DNA from: Pseudomonas plecoglossicida NBRC 103162 = DSM 15088
GTDB lineage: Bacteria > Pseudomonadota > Gammaproteobacteria > Pseudomonadales > Pseudomonadaceae
DNA: 64,000 nucleotides
Assembly (NCBI RefSeq): GCF_000730665.1
Contig: NZ_BBIV01000004.1
Coordinates: forward strand, 1 to 64,000
Reading direction: 5' to 3'
The notes under the pieces were generated by a model. The model did not search any database and was not told where the DNA came from. It worked only from the letters and a program-made list of their open reading frames with translations. How positions within the stretch are numbered: the first letter of the stretch is position 1; the number at the start of each line of letters is the position of its first letter. Positions 1 through 13,300 of the stretch are shown here, piece after piece. The position numbers and the translations under genes were made by a program.

Positions 1-18
1 CGATAGGGCCTTGAAACC

Positions 19-1536
<1,518 letters not shown>

Positions 1537-1564
1537 CTAGCGCGTTCTGTGCAGCACCGCCCCC

Positions 1565-1600
1565 TGTGGGAGCCGGCTTGCCGGCGATGGGGCCGGTGCA
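1565..1600 (+). repeat. Single REP element
   Basis: The stretch contains GTGGGAGCCGGCTTGCCGGC followed by GATGGGGCCGG, the P. putida-type repetitive extragenic palindrome with a GCCGGC-TT-GCCGGC core. It lies between the divergent mltF and purL genes. The same core recurs at about 19350, 41210, 42545, 46840 and 61520. Confidence 0.9.
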
Positions 1601-1694
1601 GGCAACCCAAGGCAATTTTTTTTGACCTGAAAGTCCGGTTCCGCCGCCCGGCAGGCTTGGCTTAGAGCGGGTGCCGAAAGCCGCGGAATTAGGC

Positions 1695-1700
1695 TAGAAT
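1695..1700 (+). promoter_or_regulatory. Possible -10 box of purL
   Basis: TAGAAT lies 42 bases before the purL start codon and matches the sigma-70 -10 consensus at five of six positions. No convincing -35 box is visible 17 bases upstream. The same hexamer precedes purT. This is a weak assignment. Confidence 0.35.
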
Positions 1701-1742
1701 GCACGGCCTCTAAGCACACCCCTTCCTGAGGCTGTCCCGACG

Positions 1743-4700
1743 ATGTTGATCCTGCGCGGCGCTCCTGCCCTTTCTGCCTTTCGCCACGGTAAATTACTCG
1801 AGCAACTGAGCCAGAAAGTCCCCGCTGTTACTGGTTTGTATGCCGAATTTGCCCACTTCGCCGACGTTGCCGGCGAGCTGACCGCCGACCAGCAGCAGGT
1901 GCTGGGCCGTCTGCTCAAATACGGCCCGAGCGTGCCGGTACAGGAGCCGACCGGGCGCCTGTTCCTGGTAGTGCCGCGCCTTGGCACCATCTCGCCCTGG
2001 GCCAGCAAGGCCAGCGACATCGCCCACAACTGCGGCTTGCAGTCGATCCAGCGCCTGGAGCGCGGCATCGCCTACTACGTGGCTGGCGAGCTGAGCGAAG
2101 CCGACGCCGCGCTGGTCGCCGCCGAACTGCACGACCGCATGACCCAGCGCGTGCTGGCCCAGCTGGAGCAGGCATCCGACCTGTTCAGCCACGCCCAGCC
2201 CAAGCCGATGACCTCGGTCGACATCCTCACCGGTGGCCGCGCCGCCCTGGCCCAGGCCAACATCGACCTGGGCCTGGCCCTGGCCGAAGACGAGATCGAC
2301 TACCTGGTCAATGCCTTCCAGGGGCTCAAGCGCAACCCGAACGACATCGAACTGATGATGTTCGCCCAGGCCAACTCCGAGCACTGCCGCCACAAGATCT
2401 TCAACGCCAGTTGGGACATCGACGGCCAGGCTCAGGAAAAGAGTCTGTTCGGCATGATCAAGAACACCTACCAGATGCACAACGAAGGTGTGCTGTCTGC
2501 GTACAAGGACAACGCCTCGGTGATCGTCGGCAATGTCGCCGGACGTTTCTTCCCGAACCCTGAGACCCGCCAGTACGGCGCGGTGCAGGAGCCGGTGCAC
2601 ATCCTGATGAAGGTCGAGACGCACAACCACCCCACCGCCATCGCCCCGTTCTCCGGCGCCTCCACCGGCTCGGGCGGCGAAATCCGCGACGAAGGTGCCA
2701 CCGGCCGTGGTGCCAAGCCCAAGGCCGGCCTGACCGGTTTCACCGTGTCCAACCTGCGTATCCCGGGCTTCGAACAGCCCTGGGAGCAGGCCTACGGCAA
2801 GCCGGAGCGCATCGTCGACGCCCTCGACATCATGATCGAAGGCCCGCTGGGCGGCGCTGCGTTCAACAACGAATTCGGTCGCCCGGCCCTGACCGGCTAC
2901 TTCCGTACCTTCGAGCAGGCCATCAACACCCCGCACGGCGAAGAAGTGCGCGGCTACCACAAGCCGATCATGCTCGCCGGCGGCATGGGCAACATCCGTG
3001 AAGACCACGTGCAGAAGGGCGAGATCACCGTCGGCGCCAAGCTGATCGTGCTTGGCGGCCCGGCCATGCTGATCGGCCTGGGTGGCGGCGCGGCGTCGTC
3101 GGTCGCTACCGGCGCCAGCTCGGCTGACCTGGACTTCGCCTCGGTGCAGCGCGAAAACCCGGAAATGGAGCGCCGTTGCCAGGAGGTCATCGACCGCTGC
3201 TGGCAGCTGGGCGACGCCAACCCGATCGCCTTCATCCACGACGTCGGCGCCGGTGGTATCTCCAACGCCTTCCCGGAGCTGGTGAACGACGGTGGCCGCG
3301 GTGGCCGCTTCGAACTGCGCAACGTGCCCAACGACGAGCCGGGCATGGCCCCGCACGAAATCTGGAGCAACGAGTCGCAGGAACGTTACGTGCTGGCCGT
3401 CAGCGCCGTCGACTTCGAACGCTTCCAGGCCATCTGTGAGCGCGAGCGCTGCCCGTTCGCCGTCGTTGGCGAAGCGACCGAAGCACCGCACCTGACCGTG
3501 ACCGACAGCCACTTCGGCAACACCCCGGTGGACATGCCGCTCGATGTGCTGCTGGGCAAGCCGCCGCGCATGCACCGTTCGGTCACCCGCGAAGCCGAGC
3601 TGGGTGATGACTTCGACCCGAGCAAGGTGGACCTGGACAACGCGGTACAGCGTGTCCTGAACCACCCGGCGGTCGCCAGCAAGAGCTTCCTGATCACCAT
3701 CGGCGACCGCACCATCACCGGCCTGGTTGCCCGCGACCAGATGGTCGGCCCGTGGCAGGTACCGGTGGCCGACTGCGCCGTCACCGCCACCAGCTTCGAC
3801 GTCTACACCGGTGAAGCCATGGCCATGGGCGAGCGCACCCCGCTGGCCCTGCTCGACGCCCCGGCGTCCGGCCGCATGGCAATCGGCGAAACCCTGACCA
3901 ACCTGGCGGCCGCGCAGATCGCGAAGCTGTCCGACATCAAACTGTCGGCCAACTGGATGTCCGCTGCCGGTCACCCAGGTGAAGATGCCCGCCTGTACGA
4001 CACCGTCAAGGCTGTCGGCATGGAGCTGTGCCCGGAGCTGGGGATCACCATTCCGGTCGGCAAAGACTCGATGTCGATGAAGACCAAGTGGAGCGAGGAG
4101 GGCGTCGAGAAGAGCGTCACTTCGCCGCTGTCGCTGATCATCACCGGCTTCGCACCGGTCACCGACATTCGCAACACCCTTACCCCGCAACTGCGCATGG
4201 ACAAGGGCGAGACCGACCTGATCCTGATCGACCTGGGCCGCGGCAAGAACCGCATGGGCGCTTCGATCCTGGCGCAGACCTACGGCAAGATCGCTGCCCA
4301 GGCACCTGACGTCGACGACGCCGAAGACCTCAAGGCGTTCTTCGCGGTGATCCAGGGCCTGAACGCCGACGGCCACCTGCTCGCCTACCACGACCGTTCC
4401 GACGGCGGCCTGCTGACCACCGTGGTGGAAATGGCCTTTGCCGGCCACTGCGGTCTCGACCTGCAGCTCGACCCGCTGACCGACAACCGCAATGACGTGC
4501 CGGCCATCCTCTTCAACGAAGAGCTGGGCGCGGTCATCCAGGTTCGCCAGGACGCCACCCCGGACGTGCTGGCGCAGTTCAGCGCTGCCGGCCTGGGCGA
4601 AGGTTGCGTGTCGGTGATCGGCAAGCCGGTCAACAACGCCGAAGTGTCCATCAGCCTGAACGGTGAAGTGCTGTTCGACGACGACCGCCGCATGCTGCAG

Positions 4701-5642
4701 CGTCAGTGGGCCGAGACCAGCTACCAGGTCCAGCGCCTGCGTGACAACGCCGACTGCGCCGATCAGGAATTCGATGCACTGCTCGAAGAAGACAACCCGG
4801 GCCTGTCGGTCAAGCTTGGCTTCGACGTCAACGACGACATCGCCGCGCCATACATCAAGAAGGGTGTGCGCCCGCAAGTGGCGATCCTGCGTGAGCAGGG
4901 CGTCAACGGCCAGGTCGAGATGGCGGCCGCCTTCGACCGCGCAGGCTTCGCTGCCATCGACGTGCATATGAGCGATATCCTCGCTGGCCGTGTCGACTTC
5001 GAAGCCTTCAAGGGCCTGGTCGCCTGCGGTGGCTTCTCCTACGGTGACGTGCTCGGCGCCGGTGAAGGCTGGGCCAAGTCGGCGCTGTTCAACAGCCGTG
5101 CCCGCGATGCCTTCCAGGCCTTCTTCGAGCGTAGCGACAGCTTCGCCCTGGGCGTGTGCAACGGTTGCCAGATGATGTCCAACCTGCACGAGCTGATCCC
5201 GGGCACCGAGTACTGGCCGCACTTCGTGCGCAACCGCTCGGAGCAGTTCGAGGCGCGCGTGGCCATGGTCGAGGTGCAGAAGTCCAACTCGATCTTCCTG
5301 CAAGGCATGGCCGGTTCGCGCATGCCGATCGCCATCGCCCACGGTGAAGGCCATGCCGAGTTCGCCAGCGAAGAGGCACTGCTGGAAGCCGACCTGTCCG
5401 GTTGCGTGGCGCTGCGCTACGTCGACAACCACGGCAAGGTCACCGAAGCCTACCCGGCCAACCCGAACGGCTCGCCGCGTGGTATCACCGGCCTGACCAG
5501 CCGCGACGGCCGCGTGACCATCATGATGCCGCACCCGGAGCGTGTGTTCCGCGCCGTACAGAACTCCTGGCGCCCGGATGAGTGGCAGGAAGATGCCGCG
5601 CTGATGCGCATGTTCCGCAATGCGCGGGTGTGGGTGAACTAA
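1743..5642 (+). CDS. purL: Phosphoribosylformylglycinamidine synthase
   Basis: This enzyme performs the fourth step of de novo purine synthesis, converting FGAR, ATP and glutamine to FGAM in the cytoplasm. At 1299 residues it has the large single-chain form typical of gammaproteobacteria. An N-terminal PurS-like part and two AIRS-like synthase halves are followed by a C-terminal class I glutaminase. The glutaminase nucleophile is Cys1139 in GVCNGCQ, and the catalytic His1264 and Glu1266 lie in PHPERVF. The start ATG at 1743 opens with the conserved [14 protein letters not shown] segment. It stands alone, followed after 3 bases by a small conserved gene. Confidence 0.98.
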   Translation: MLILRGAPALSAFRHGKLLEQLSQKVPAVTGLYAEFAHFADVAGELTADQQQVLGRLLKYGPSVPVQEPTGRLFLVVPRLGTISPWASKASDIAHNCGLQSIQRLERGIAYYVAGELSEADAALVAAELHDRMTQRVLAQLEQASDLFSHAQPKPMTSVDILTGGRAALAQANIDLGLALAEDEIDYLVNAFQGLKRNPNDIELMMFAQANSEHCRHKIFNASWDIDGQAQEKSLFGMIKNTYQMHNEGVLSAYKDNASVIVGNVAGRFFPNPETRQYGAVQEPVHILMKVETHNHPTAIAPFSGASTGSGGEIRDEGATGRGAKPKAGLTGFTVSNLRIPGFEQPWEQAYGKPERIVDALDIMIEGPLGGAAFNNEFGRPALTGYFRTFEQAINTPHGEEVRGYHKPIMLAGGMGNIREDHVQKGEITVGAKLIVLGGPAMLIGLGGGAASSVATGASSADLDFASVQRENPEMERRCQEVIDRCWQLGDANPIAFIHDVGAGGISNAFPELVNDGGRGGRFELRNVPNDEPGMAPHEIWSNESQERYVLAVSAVDFERFQAICERERCPFAVVGEATEAPHLTVTDSHFGNTPVDMPLDVLLGKPPRMHRSVTREAELGDDFDPSKVDLDNAVQRVLNHPAVASKSFLITIGDRTITGLVARDQMVGPWQVPVADCAVTATSFDVYTGEAMAMGERTPLALLDAPASGRMAIGETLTNLAAAQIAKLSDIKLSANWMSAAGHPGEDARLYDTVKAVGMELCPELGITIPVGKDSMSMKTKWSEEGVEKSVTSPLSLIITGFAPVTDIRNTLTPQLRMDKGETDLILIDLGRGKNRMGASILAQTYGKIAAQAPDVDDAEDLKAFFAVIQGLNADGHLLAYHDRSDGGLLTTVVEMAFAGHCGLDLQLDPLTDNRNDVPAILFNEELGAVIQVRQDATPDVLAQFSAAGLGEGCVSVIGKPVNNAEVSISLNGEVLFDDDRRMLQRQWAETSYQVQRLRDNADCADQEFDALLEEDNPGLSVKLGFDVNDDIAAPYIKKGVRPQVAILREQGVNGQVEMAAAFDRAGFAAIDVHMSDILAGRVDFEAFKGLVACGGFSYGDVLGAGEGWAKSALFNSRARDAFQAFFERSDSFALGVCNGCQMMSNLHELIPGTEYWPHFVRNRSEQFEARVAMVEVQKSNSIFLQGMAGSRMPIAIAHGEGHAEFASEEALLEADLSGCVALRYVDNHGKVTEAYPANPNGSPRGITGLTSRDGRVTIMMPHPERVFRAVQNSWRPDEWQEDAALMRMFRNARVWVN

Positions 5643-5645
5643 GGC

Positions 5646-5957
5646 ATGTACAAGCTCGCCTTCTTCGTCCCGGCCAGCCATGTCGACGTGGTCAAGGCCG
5701 CCGTGTTCGCCGCCGGTGGCGGACGAATCGGCGACTATGACCACTGCGCCTGGCAGACCTTGGGCCAGGGCCAGTTCCGCCCGTTGGACGGCAGTCAGCC
5801 GTTCCTCGGGCAAGCTGGCCAGGTCGAGGTGGTCGAGGAGTGGAAGGTGGAGCTGGTGGTGGCTGACGACCTGGTTGCTCAGGTCGTCGCTGCACTCAAG
5901 CAGAGCCATCCGTACGAGACGCCGGCCTATGAGGTCTGGCGGCTCGTCGACGTCTGA
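5646..5957 (+). CDS. NIF3/YqfO-like small protein
   Basis: A 103-residue protein starting MYKLAFFVPASHVDVVKAA and ending in HPYETPAYEVWRL. This is the CutA-like ferredoxin-fold insert seen in the centre of YqfO/NIF3 proteins and also found alone in proteobacteria. Its biochemical role is not established; a structural or metal-related role has been proposed for the family. It begins three bases after the purL stop and could be cotranslated with it. No catalytic residues can be named. The family assignment is good, the function unknown. Confidence 0.8.
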   Translation: MYKLAFFVPASHVDVVKAAVFAAGGGRIGDYDHCAWQTLGQGQFRPLDGSQPFLGQAGQVEVVEEWKVELVVADDLVAQVVAALKQSHPYETPAYEVWRLVDV

Positions 5958-5960
5958 CGA

Positions 5961-7997
5961 TCAGCCGAAGGGGAAGACACCGCTGAGCTTTTCCCGGTAA
6001 CTGATAGGCGTGAAGTTGTCGTCAAGGCCAAGTTGCTTGACGCGCTCAAGTGCCTCCTTCTGAGCGTTCTTCTGCAGTGCGTTCAGTTCGCTGGTCGAGC
6101 TGCTTTGACTGATTTCTTCAGCATGATCCTGCGCCCAGGCCGCGACCAGCGGATCTTGCCAGTCGCTGTCCTGTGCATGGCGGATGAAGCTTAAGGCCAG
6201 GGAAGCTGGATCTCGCGATTCATTCCCCTGCCAGTACTCATGCATCGATCTTCCCACCTCCTCGACCGCCTTGCTTGCCAGCATGGCTGCCAGGCCGTGG
6301 AGTGGGTGGGTGTCGTGATCCTTGGCCAGTTGCGAGTGAGTCGGGAACAGGCTGCCGTCGACATTAGGATCGTCGCCGAGCAGTGTCTGCAGGTCGTCCA
6401 CGCTGTCACCCGCCCATTTCAAGATCGATTGCAGGACCCTGTTGGCTATCAAGGTCACGGCTTGCATGGGCAAGGTGATCAGGAAACTGCCCGCTGCAAG
6501 CGCCTCGTAGTAAGGGCTTTCGACCAGTTTGTCACGCGCTGACAGAAAGCTTGTGAGGGTGTTTTTCCACTCCGGATTCTCGTGCTCGTCAAGCAGAATG
6601 AGCAGCATGTTCTCCGAGTCGCTTCGATCGCCCGGACGTGTCGGTTTGAAGACGATCCCGTCGGTTGGAAAGAGTATCCTGGCAATGGGTTCAGCCACAC
6701 TGGCGATAATGTCACTGCCGCCGAACTTTCCCGTCACCAAGGGCCAGCGATGTTTGCAGTCTTTTTCAACGGTCCACGGTAAAACGCTGGTGTGCCCCAC
6801 CTTGCGCAAGCTGAGTTCGACGAAGTTGGAATGGGCGAAAAAATCCTCCAGTACATGCAGAGCCTCGCCAAACAGGCGCAAGCCTTTGGCAGTTCGCCCC
6901 TCCGAGGCTGCGGCGAGCAGCTTTTCCGTCATGTAGCGGATGGCGTCATCGATGTAAGGGTACAGCGAGCGCTCGCTGTCCAACCTCAGGCACGCGTCGC
7001 CTGGAACAACCTTGAGTTCAAACGCCGCATCGATCGATTGCGGGTCTACGGAGTCCTCGATACTCACTGGGTTATCAATGTGTTCGGACGGGCGGTAGAC
7101 GCCCACCATCGCTGTATCCACGGTATAGGCCAAGCGTTGCTCGCGGGTAGTCTGCAACATGTGGAATTGCTTGAGCGCCAGCATGTCGACAATCTGGGTC
7201 AGGGACAGCCTGGAAAATTTCGACGGGAAGTTCTTCGGGGCATCTACCGGGCGCACGATCTTGGGGTCAATCAACTGTGAGTAGTCACGCAACCAGTTGC
7301 CGAAATAGATAGCCTTGCGCTCATCACTGCTGAAACCGACACCCTCGAGCACGTCCTCGATCGATTCGTGGGCAAAGGAGTGCGGCGTACCTTCGCCGCG
7401 CCCAGCGGAAAAAGATGCAGGATGGGGCAGTCCTTCCTGATCTTGTACAAGCGAGAAATACTCAATCGCGTCAGGCATCTCGAGCAACAATTCGCCCGTG
7501 AGTGCCAGGCTCGAATACGCACCGAACTGCACGGCGTCACGCACGCCGTCGTCAAAGACTGCCACGATCTTGTAGTAGTGGTCGGCGTGGTCGCCGCTTT
7601 CAACACCCGATTGCCGACTTAGCACGTCATCGACGTAATGACCGAACGCATTGATCATTGCAGCCAGCAGGGCGCAGCTGCCTTGTGACTGGCTCAGGGC
7701 GGCCTCGATTGCCGACCGGTCCACATCGATCGATTGGCTATTGCTGTCGTATCGGGCAAGCCTGCCATCGAGCTCTGCCACGCGATGGACGGGATTGGCA
7801 ACGGTACCTTGGCGCAGGGCTACGTGCAGCTCAACGAGGGCTTGGATGGGGAGATGGCTGAATGCGTGCATGGCCATGATCACGAATGGCAAGCGCTCCA
7901 GCTTTTCGGCCACGGCCGTCAGTTGGAGCAGAGCAAAGCTGCTCTGCAGTTTGGGGTCGTTATTGGGGGCTGCGGGGGCATCACCGAGTGTTTTCAT
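5961..7997 (-). CDS. HET-C domain protein
   Basis: A 678-residue protein that recalls the HET-C family, named for a fungal heterokaryon-incompatibility protein. The recognisable part is a central stretch with an acidic aromatic segment (YPYIDDAIRYMTEKLL) followed by EALHVLEDFFAHSNFVELSL, the characteristic HET-C signature. The ATG at 7997 is preceded by GGAG with an 8-base spacer; a longer frame upstream lacks such a site. No signal peptide is evident. Bacterial HET-C homologues are found in plant-associated Pseudomonas, and phcA of P. syringae is reported to kill fungal cells when expressed in Neurospora. Base composition is visibly more AT-rich than purL or the downstream genes, which suggests acquisition by transfer. 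The actual role here is unknown. Confidence 0.75.
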   Translation of the reverse strand: MKTLGDAPAAPNNDPKLQSSFALLQLTAVAEKLERLPFVIMAMHAFSHLPIQALVELHVALRQGTVANPVHRVAELDGRLARYDSNSQSIDVDRSAIEAALSQSQGSCALLAAMINAFGHYVDDVLSRQSGVESGDHADHYYKIVAVFDDGVRDAVQFGAYSSLALTGELLLEMPDAIEYFSLVQDQEGLPHPASFSAGRGEGTPHSFAHESIEDVLEGVGFSSDERKAIYFGNWLRDYSQLIDPKIVRPVDAPKNFPSKFSRLSLTQIVDMLALKQFHMLQTTREQRLAYTVDTAMVGVYRPSEHIDNPVSIEDSVDPQSIDAAFELKVVPGDACLRLDSERSLYPYIDDAIRYMTEKLLAAASEGRTAKGLRLFGEALHVLEDFFAHSNFVELSLRKVGHTSVLPWTVEKDCKHRWPLVTGKFGGSDIIASVAEPIARILFPTDGIVFKPTRPGDRSDSENMLLILLDEHENPEWKNTLTSFLSARDKLVESPYYEALAAGSFLITLPMQAVTLIANRVLQSILKWAGDSVDDLQTLLGDDPNVDGSLFPTHSQLAKDHDTHPLHGLAAMLASKAVEEVGRSMHEYWQGNESRDPASLALSFIRHAQDSDWQDPLVAAWAQDHAEEISQSSSTSELNALQKNAQKEALERVKQLGLDDNFTPISYREKLSGVFPFG

Positions 7998-8162
7998 TGT
8001 TCGCACTCCAGTTTCAGGAGCGTGCAATGCTGACTTTTCCCATGCGCAGGACGAACGGAGAATGATTACCGTATCGAATGTGAAGGGGGCCAACCCCTGG
8101 CGTTGTTACTGACACGCCAGGGTGCAGGTGCGTAGCAGGGCAGCACAGCCTGTTTATACCGG

Positions 8163-10223
8163 TCAGGCGGTCCCAATCTCACCACCATCATCCCGCTGAA
8201 TCACCACCGTCGAAGCCCGCGGCCGCACCTTGGTCCCCGCCGGGGTGACTTCGGTTGCCTTGTCGGTGTACGGCCAGTTGTCAGGGTGCTGGATGTTGAT
8301 GAACAGGGTCTTGTTATCCGGGGTGAAGGCGATCCCCGTCACCTCGCATCCGTTCGGGCCGACGAAAAAGCGGCGCAGGTCAACTTGGTTCCGGGCATTG
8401 ACCGGCACCTGCTTGCCTGCGGCGTCCACCAGCTGGGTGGGGATCACCGCCAGCAGCTGATCATTGGTGTAGTCGGTCACGGTGGTTTCGCTGTTGTCGG
8501 TCTCGAACCACAGCACGCCACGGCTATCGAAGCGCATGCCGTCGGGGCTGGCGAACTGGTTCAGCTCGGTCAGGCCCGAGCGGTTGATATCGGCGGTGCC
8601 GGCAGCGTTGGCGCCAAACACGAAGATGTCCCAGGTGAAGCGTGAGTGGTCGTCGCTGTCGTGCCAGCGGATGATGTGACCGTGGCGGTTCGCTCCCCGC
8701 GGGTTGGCTGCGTCGACCTGTGCCGGGGTGCGGACGCTATTGTTGGTCAGGGTCAGGTAGGCATCGCCATTGAGCGGGTTGACCGCCGTCCACTCCGGGC
8801 GGTCCATGGGTGTCGCGCCCACGGCATCGCCTGCACCGCGGGTATTGAGGATGATGCCCGGCAAGTCGCCGTACAACGCGCCGAGGGTACGACCATCCTT
8901 GGTTGGCGTGGCAACGTCCAGCAATAGCCAGACGCCAGTGCCATCGGCATTGAGGCGGGCCACGTAGAGCTTGCCCTGGTCCATGTACTTGGCACCCGTG
9001 GCCATGCGGTCGGCAGGGGTCGCGTCGGCGGCGTCCCACAACGCATTCGAGACGAACTTGTACAGGTATTCGTTGTTGGAGTCGTCGCCCATGTACCAGA
9101 CCAGCGGCTTGCCAGCCACCGGGAGGCCCGGGCAGCAGCCTTCGTGGCGGAAACGGCCAAGGGCGGTGCGCTTGGTCGCCAGGGTGCTGCTGTCGTAGGG
9201 GTCGATCTCGACGATGTAGCCATATGTGCTGGCTTCATTGCGGTAATCGTCGGTGGCGCTGGCGCCCTTGGGGGTCACGTCGAAGCGGGCGAATTCGTCG
9301 TCAACTTCGCTGCTGTCACCCGCTGCGCTCTCCCACTTGTACAGGCCGCTGGAGGTGCCGACGCCGATACGGCGCTGGTCTTCGGGAAGGGCGCCTTTGT
9401 TGACGAAGATGCCTGGCCAGTTCTCTTCGCAGGTCAGGTAGGTGCCCCACGGGGTAGAGCCGTTGCCGCAGTTGTTGTTGGTGCCGCGACTGTGGGTGCC
9501 GGCAGCCGAGTACTTGCTCCTGACATGCTCGGTGCCGCGCAGCGGGCCGCTGATCTGCATGCGCGAAGCGGTAGTGAAGCGGCGATTGAGCGGGTCGTTG
9601 TCGACCACCTGCCAGCGCCCGTCGATCTTTTTCAGGCGAACCACACCGGCACCGTGGGCGTTGACTTCCTTGCGCACTTCTTCGGCCGGGCGCCGGCCCT
9701 GCGCGTCGGTGGTCGGGCCGTTGGGGTGCAGGGCGGCGGTGTCGATGTATTCGAAGTTGATCGCCAGCAGGCCATCCTCGGCGCTGCCATCGATCGGGAA
9801 GAAGTGCATGCCGTCATGGTGCATGCCCATGGCATTGGCCTGGTCGGCGGCGGTATTGCTACCGTCCGCTTTCCAGGGGTTGCCGTGGTTGTTCAGCGGG
9901 GTGCCCCACGGCGCCAGGACATAGGCGCTGTAGCCGGCGGCGACGGCACAGCCATCGGTGCGCGAGCCCGCAATGGACTGGAAGCCCAGCGCCAGTCTTG
10001 GTTCGGGCCCGGCTGCCGGTGGCGGGGTTGCCGCATGGCCGTTGTCGGAGCCGCCAGCGCTGTCGAAACAGCCTGTCAGGCCAGCACCGGCGATCATGGC
10101 AATGGCTGCGCCGAGGCTGCCACGCATCAGGCTGCGGCGGCTCAGGTAGACGTCCATGATGCTGGCCATCGGCATGTTGTCGCTGTGGTTGCGGTCCTGG
10201 TTGTCGCCGGTTTCTCGACTCAT
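8163..10223 (-). CDS. PhoX-type phosphatase (DUF839), Tat-exported
   Basis: A 686-residue protein of the PhoX/DUF839 family, calcium-dependent alkaline phosphatases with a beta-propeller fold that act in the periplasm or outside the cell. A twin-arginine signal is visible: SRRSLM at residues 28-33, followed by a hydrophobic Ala/Gly-rich run and TGCFDS. Family segments include STPWGTYLTCEENWPG and GRFRHEGCCPG. The ATG at 10223 has AAGGA nine bases upstream. The gene stands alone between the HET-C gene and tpsA, all on the minus strand. PhoX genes are often phosphate-regulated, but I see no convincing Pho box in the leader. The family call is firm; the substrate is inferred. Confidence 0.88.
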   Translation of the reverse strand: MSRETGDNQDRNHSDNMPMASIMDVYLSRRSLMRGSLGAAIAMIAGAGLTGCFDSAGGSDNGHAATPPPAAGPEPRLALGFQSIAGSRTDGCAVAAGYSAYVLAPWGTPLNNHGNPWKADGSNTAADQANAMGMHHDGMHFFPIDGSAEDGLLAINFEYIDTAALHPNGPTTDAQGRRPAEEVRKEVNAHGAGVVRLKKIDGRWQVVDNDPLNRRFTTASRMQISGPLRGTEHVRSKYSAAGTHSRGTNNNCGNGSTPWGTYLTCEENWPGIFVNKGALPEDQRRIGVGTSSGLYKWESAAGDSSEVDDEFARFDVTPKGASATDDYRNEASTYGYIVEIDPYDSSTLATKRTALGRFRHEGCCPGLPVAGKPLVWYMGDDSNNEYLYKFVSNALWDAADATPADRMATGAKYMDQGKLYVARLNADGTGVWLLLDVATPTKDGRTLGALYGDLPGIILNTRGAGDAVGATPMDRPEWTAVNPLNGDAYLTLTNNSVRTPAQVDAANPRGANRHGHIIRWHDSDDHSRFTWDIFVFGANAAGTADINRSGLTELNQFASPDGMRFDSRGVLWFETDNSETTVTDYTNDQLLAVIPTQLVDAAGKQVPVNARNQVDLRRFFVGPNGCEVTGIAFTPDNKTLFINIQHPDNWPYTDKATEVTPAGTKVRPRASTVVIQRDDGGEIGTA

Positions 10224-10339
10224 CAAGACGTCCTTAGGTTGGCTGAGTTGGAGGAACCCGCGACTTTAGTGGGCAAACATGATGATTCCTTTACAGGAAT
10301 GTTAATGGGCTTTTCACGCACGGGTGCAAAGGGTGTGTC

Positions 10340-13300
10340 TCAGTCCTCCTTGCCCTGTACGGTCGAGACCCACTGCTCACTGCGGCTGTGGCCACTGGTG
10401 CGGAGCAGGCCGAGGTCCAGCGCGTTCTCCCCGTCCGCCGCTCCTTTGCCTTTGGCCATTTCTGCAATGGCGGTGCCCAGGTCTACCGGCGAATTGGATG
10501 CATCGAACGACACATCCCGGCGGTAGTCGTTGCCGCTCAAGGTTTCCTTGGTCGTGGCACTGGCATCGAGCGCGACAGCGCCTTTGGCCGACTGCAATCT
10601 CGCACCTGCCAGATGAGCATCACCACCCACCTTCAGGTCAATGCCTTCACTGCCTTTGAGCACCGTTTGCCGGGCTACGCCGTTGCGCTGCACGTGCGAT
10701 ACATCAAGGCGCAAGGTCGGCGAGAAGCCAGGGTCTGCCTTGCTCAAGGCAGATCCTGCCTTTTCGCTCACCTTGCCTCCCAGCGGCCCTGCAAGGGAGC
10801 TGGCCGCATTCACGTAGCCCTGTGGATTTTTCTCCCGGCTGAGTCGCGCGTCAGCCTTGACGCTCAGCGTATCGACGCTGTCCTTGCGGCTGACAATACG
10901 CAGATCGCCATCGATTGCACCCTCGATGCGCCCGGCTTCCAGGCTGATGCCTTCGATTCGGGTGTCACCGCGGCTTTGCAGCTTGATCCGCTCGGCGCGC
11001 AGCTTGCCGGCATTCCATGTGAGGTTGTCGCGCTTGTCCAGCTCGACCTGGGCCCGACCATGCAGGCCGCGGGTATCAGTCGCGCCCTTGGATTGGTTGA
11101 AGCCGGCGCCGGCAGTGATGTCGAGGTTGTCGCGCCGCTCGACGTTGGACGAGGCTTCGATCAGCACACCGCCGCTGGCAGCGTCGACGTCGATCTGCTG
11201 CGCGGTGGCCTGCAGGCCTTCAAGGTGCACGGCGATGTCTTCGCGGGCGCGGCTGCCAAGGGTCAGTTTGCTCGTGCTGTGGATCTGCGCGTCGACCGCC
11301 TGGCGAGCGTTTTCGTTTTTTTTGCCGTGGTTGAAGTGGCCACCGATGGCACCGCCTTGTGAACTGCCGGCTTTCGCGGCCAACTCCAGCCCACCGCCAA
11401 GGCTGCCGCCATCGGCCTGCCGAGTATCGCCTGCCGCTTTGATGTGGAGCTTGCCTTCGCTGTGCACGAGGGTATCGCCCACCTTGGCTTCGCGCGAGCC
11501 AATGCGGGTACCTTCGAGCAGCATGTCGCCAGCGCTGCCCAGGCGCACTTGGCCTTTGGTATCGATTTGCGCCACCCGGGCCGTGGTCTGGGCGGCTTGT
11601 TGTCGGACATGGTCGAGATAGCCTCGCCCGTCGATGCCAGTACTGCCTGGGCGGTTGCCGACCTTGGCCCAGGCGTTGCCATCGAGCTGTCGGGATATCT
11701 GCCGGGCGTGGTCGGTGGCCTGGGTAAGCGACAGCGTGCCGGCACTCTCGATGACCACGTCGCCTTCACCCCCGTCGATGCGACTGGCCTCGTACCGCCC
11801 ATCGCTGCCCAACTGCACCTGGATGCCTTGCTGTCCATGGAGGCTTCCCGGTACCGCAGTGCTGGCGCTGTCCTGCTTGTCCAGCGAACCGCCCTTGCCA
11901 GAGCCGCGTACGTTCACATCCTCGCCGGTGCTGGTGTCCACGCGCAGCTCACCGCCATAGGCCAGGCGCTGCACGGTATGCTCCTGGGTGTTTTCGGCGG
12001 TGCGCATCCGCTGCTCATTGGCTTCGATGCGTAATTTGCCGGCGTTGGCGCGCCAGGCGGTGCCCTGGTCATCGAGGGTCTTGGCTTTCACTTCGACCGC
12101 GGCCCCGGACAGCTCGCTGACCTGGGCAAAGCCACGGCGCTGGTTTTCCAGGCGCTTGAGGTGGTCGACGGTCATGTCGGCGCCGATGCTGGGCGCGACC
12201 ATGGCATCTTCTGGCGAGGCTTGCTGGAAGCGCGCGGCTTCCTCGCCCTGGACCAGTCGTTCGATCGGTCGGGTGAGGTCGCGGTACTCCACGCTGGCGC
12301 CGAGGCTGCCTGACCAACCCGTGCTCAGTTCCTCGCGTTCATGGGTATCCTGCGCGGCACGGTTGTCGATGCGCTCGGCGCTCACCTTGAGCGTGTTGCC
12401 GGCGTTCACCCGAGCAGCTTCGTTAACCAGTTCGACTGCACCGAGCGTCAGGTCGCCACTGGCCTGCAACTCGCTGCGTTGCACCTTGCTGTCTCGTTCG
12501 ACGACCTCTTGGACGTTGTGATGGCCTTCGAACAGGCTGCCCACCCGATCGATGCCGCCAGTCACCGTCAGGCCGCCACCGCTGCGGCTGGAGTGAGTCG
12601 ACGTTTGCCGTTGGTTGCGGGTCGCGCCGAGGGATATCTGTTCGGCCTGTACATCCAGGTTGCCGGCACTGGCCTGGACCCTGGAGCCGTTCACTTGCAG
12701 GTGCGCGCCGCTGTTCAGGCCGACCGATGCGCCTTTGAGCACGCTGGCCACCTGCGAAACCTCGCGCTGTTCGTCGGCAGTGGTGACGACGTCGTACGCC
12801 ACGCCGGCGACGTACTGGCGGGACTCGGGCTTGCCGTCCTCGGCTTGCTGGGTCTGCTTGGCGCTGGCGGTGAAGCCGCGTTGCTGCTTGCGGGTCTCAC
12901 TGGTATCAACCGATTGTGCGCTGTCGATCAGCAGGTCGCCTTTGGCTTCGACCTGAAGATTCCCGCCTGCCTCGACGTTGGCGCCGCGAATGCGCATTTC
13001 TTCGGCACTGGCCAGGCGCAAGTTGCTGGAGGATCCGACGTCGCTGACCAGTACCTGCTGGTTGCTCCGGGTGCTTTCGTGATCGTTCCCGATCAGGCCG
13101 AACAACTTGCTGCTGCTATCGCGGGTGGTGGCGGTCGTGTTGGCATGATCCGCCTCGATCGCCAGGGCGCCTTTTTCGCTGAAGAGCACCGAGTCTTTCT
13201 TGCCATGCACGGTGCTGCCCTTGATGCTCACCTGTTCGGCGGTCATGTCCAGCTTGCCATCGCCAGTGATGCTGCTTCCCACCAGACTATGGCCTTGGCT

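Noticed and set aside
1794..5909. Very long open frame antisense to purL (1371 codons)
   Set aside because: Shadow of a GC-rich coding gene; low-complexity His/Ala/Val composition and no family similarity, while purL on the other strand is unmistakable.
10224..10339. Possible Pho box upstream of the PhoX-type gene
   Set aside because: CTGTAAA is present, but no second half-site with 11-base spacing matches.
10340..10600. CdiA-type toxin C terminus in TpsA
   Set aside because: No VENN motif, no distinct C-terminal domain and no immunity gene follow.
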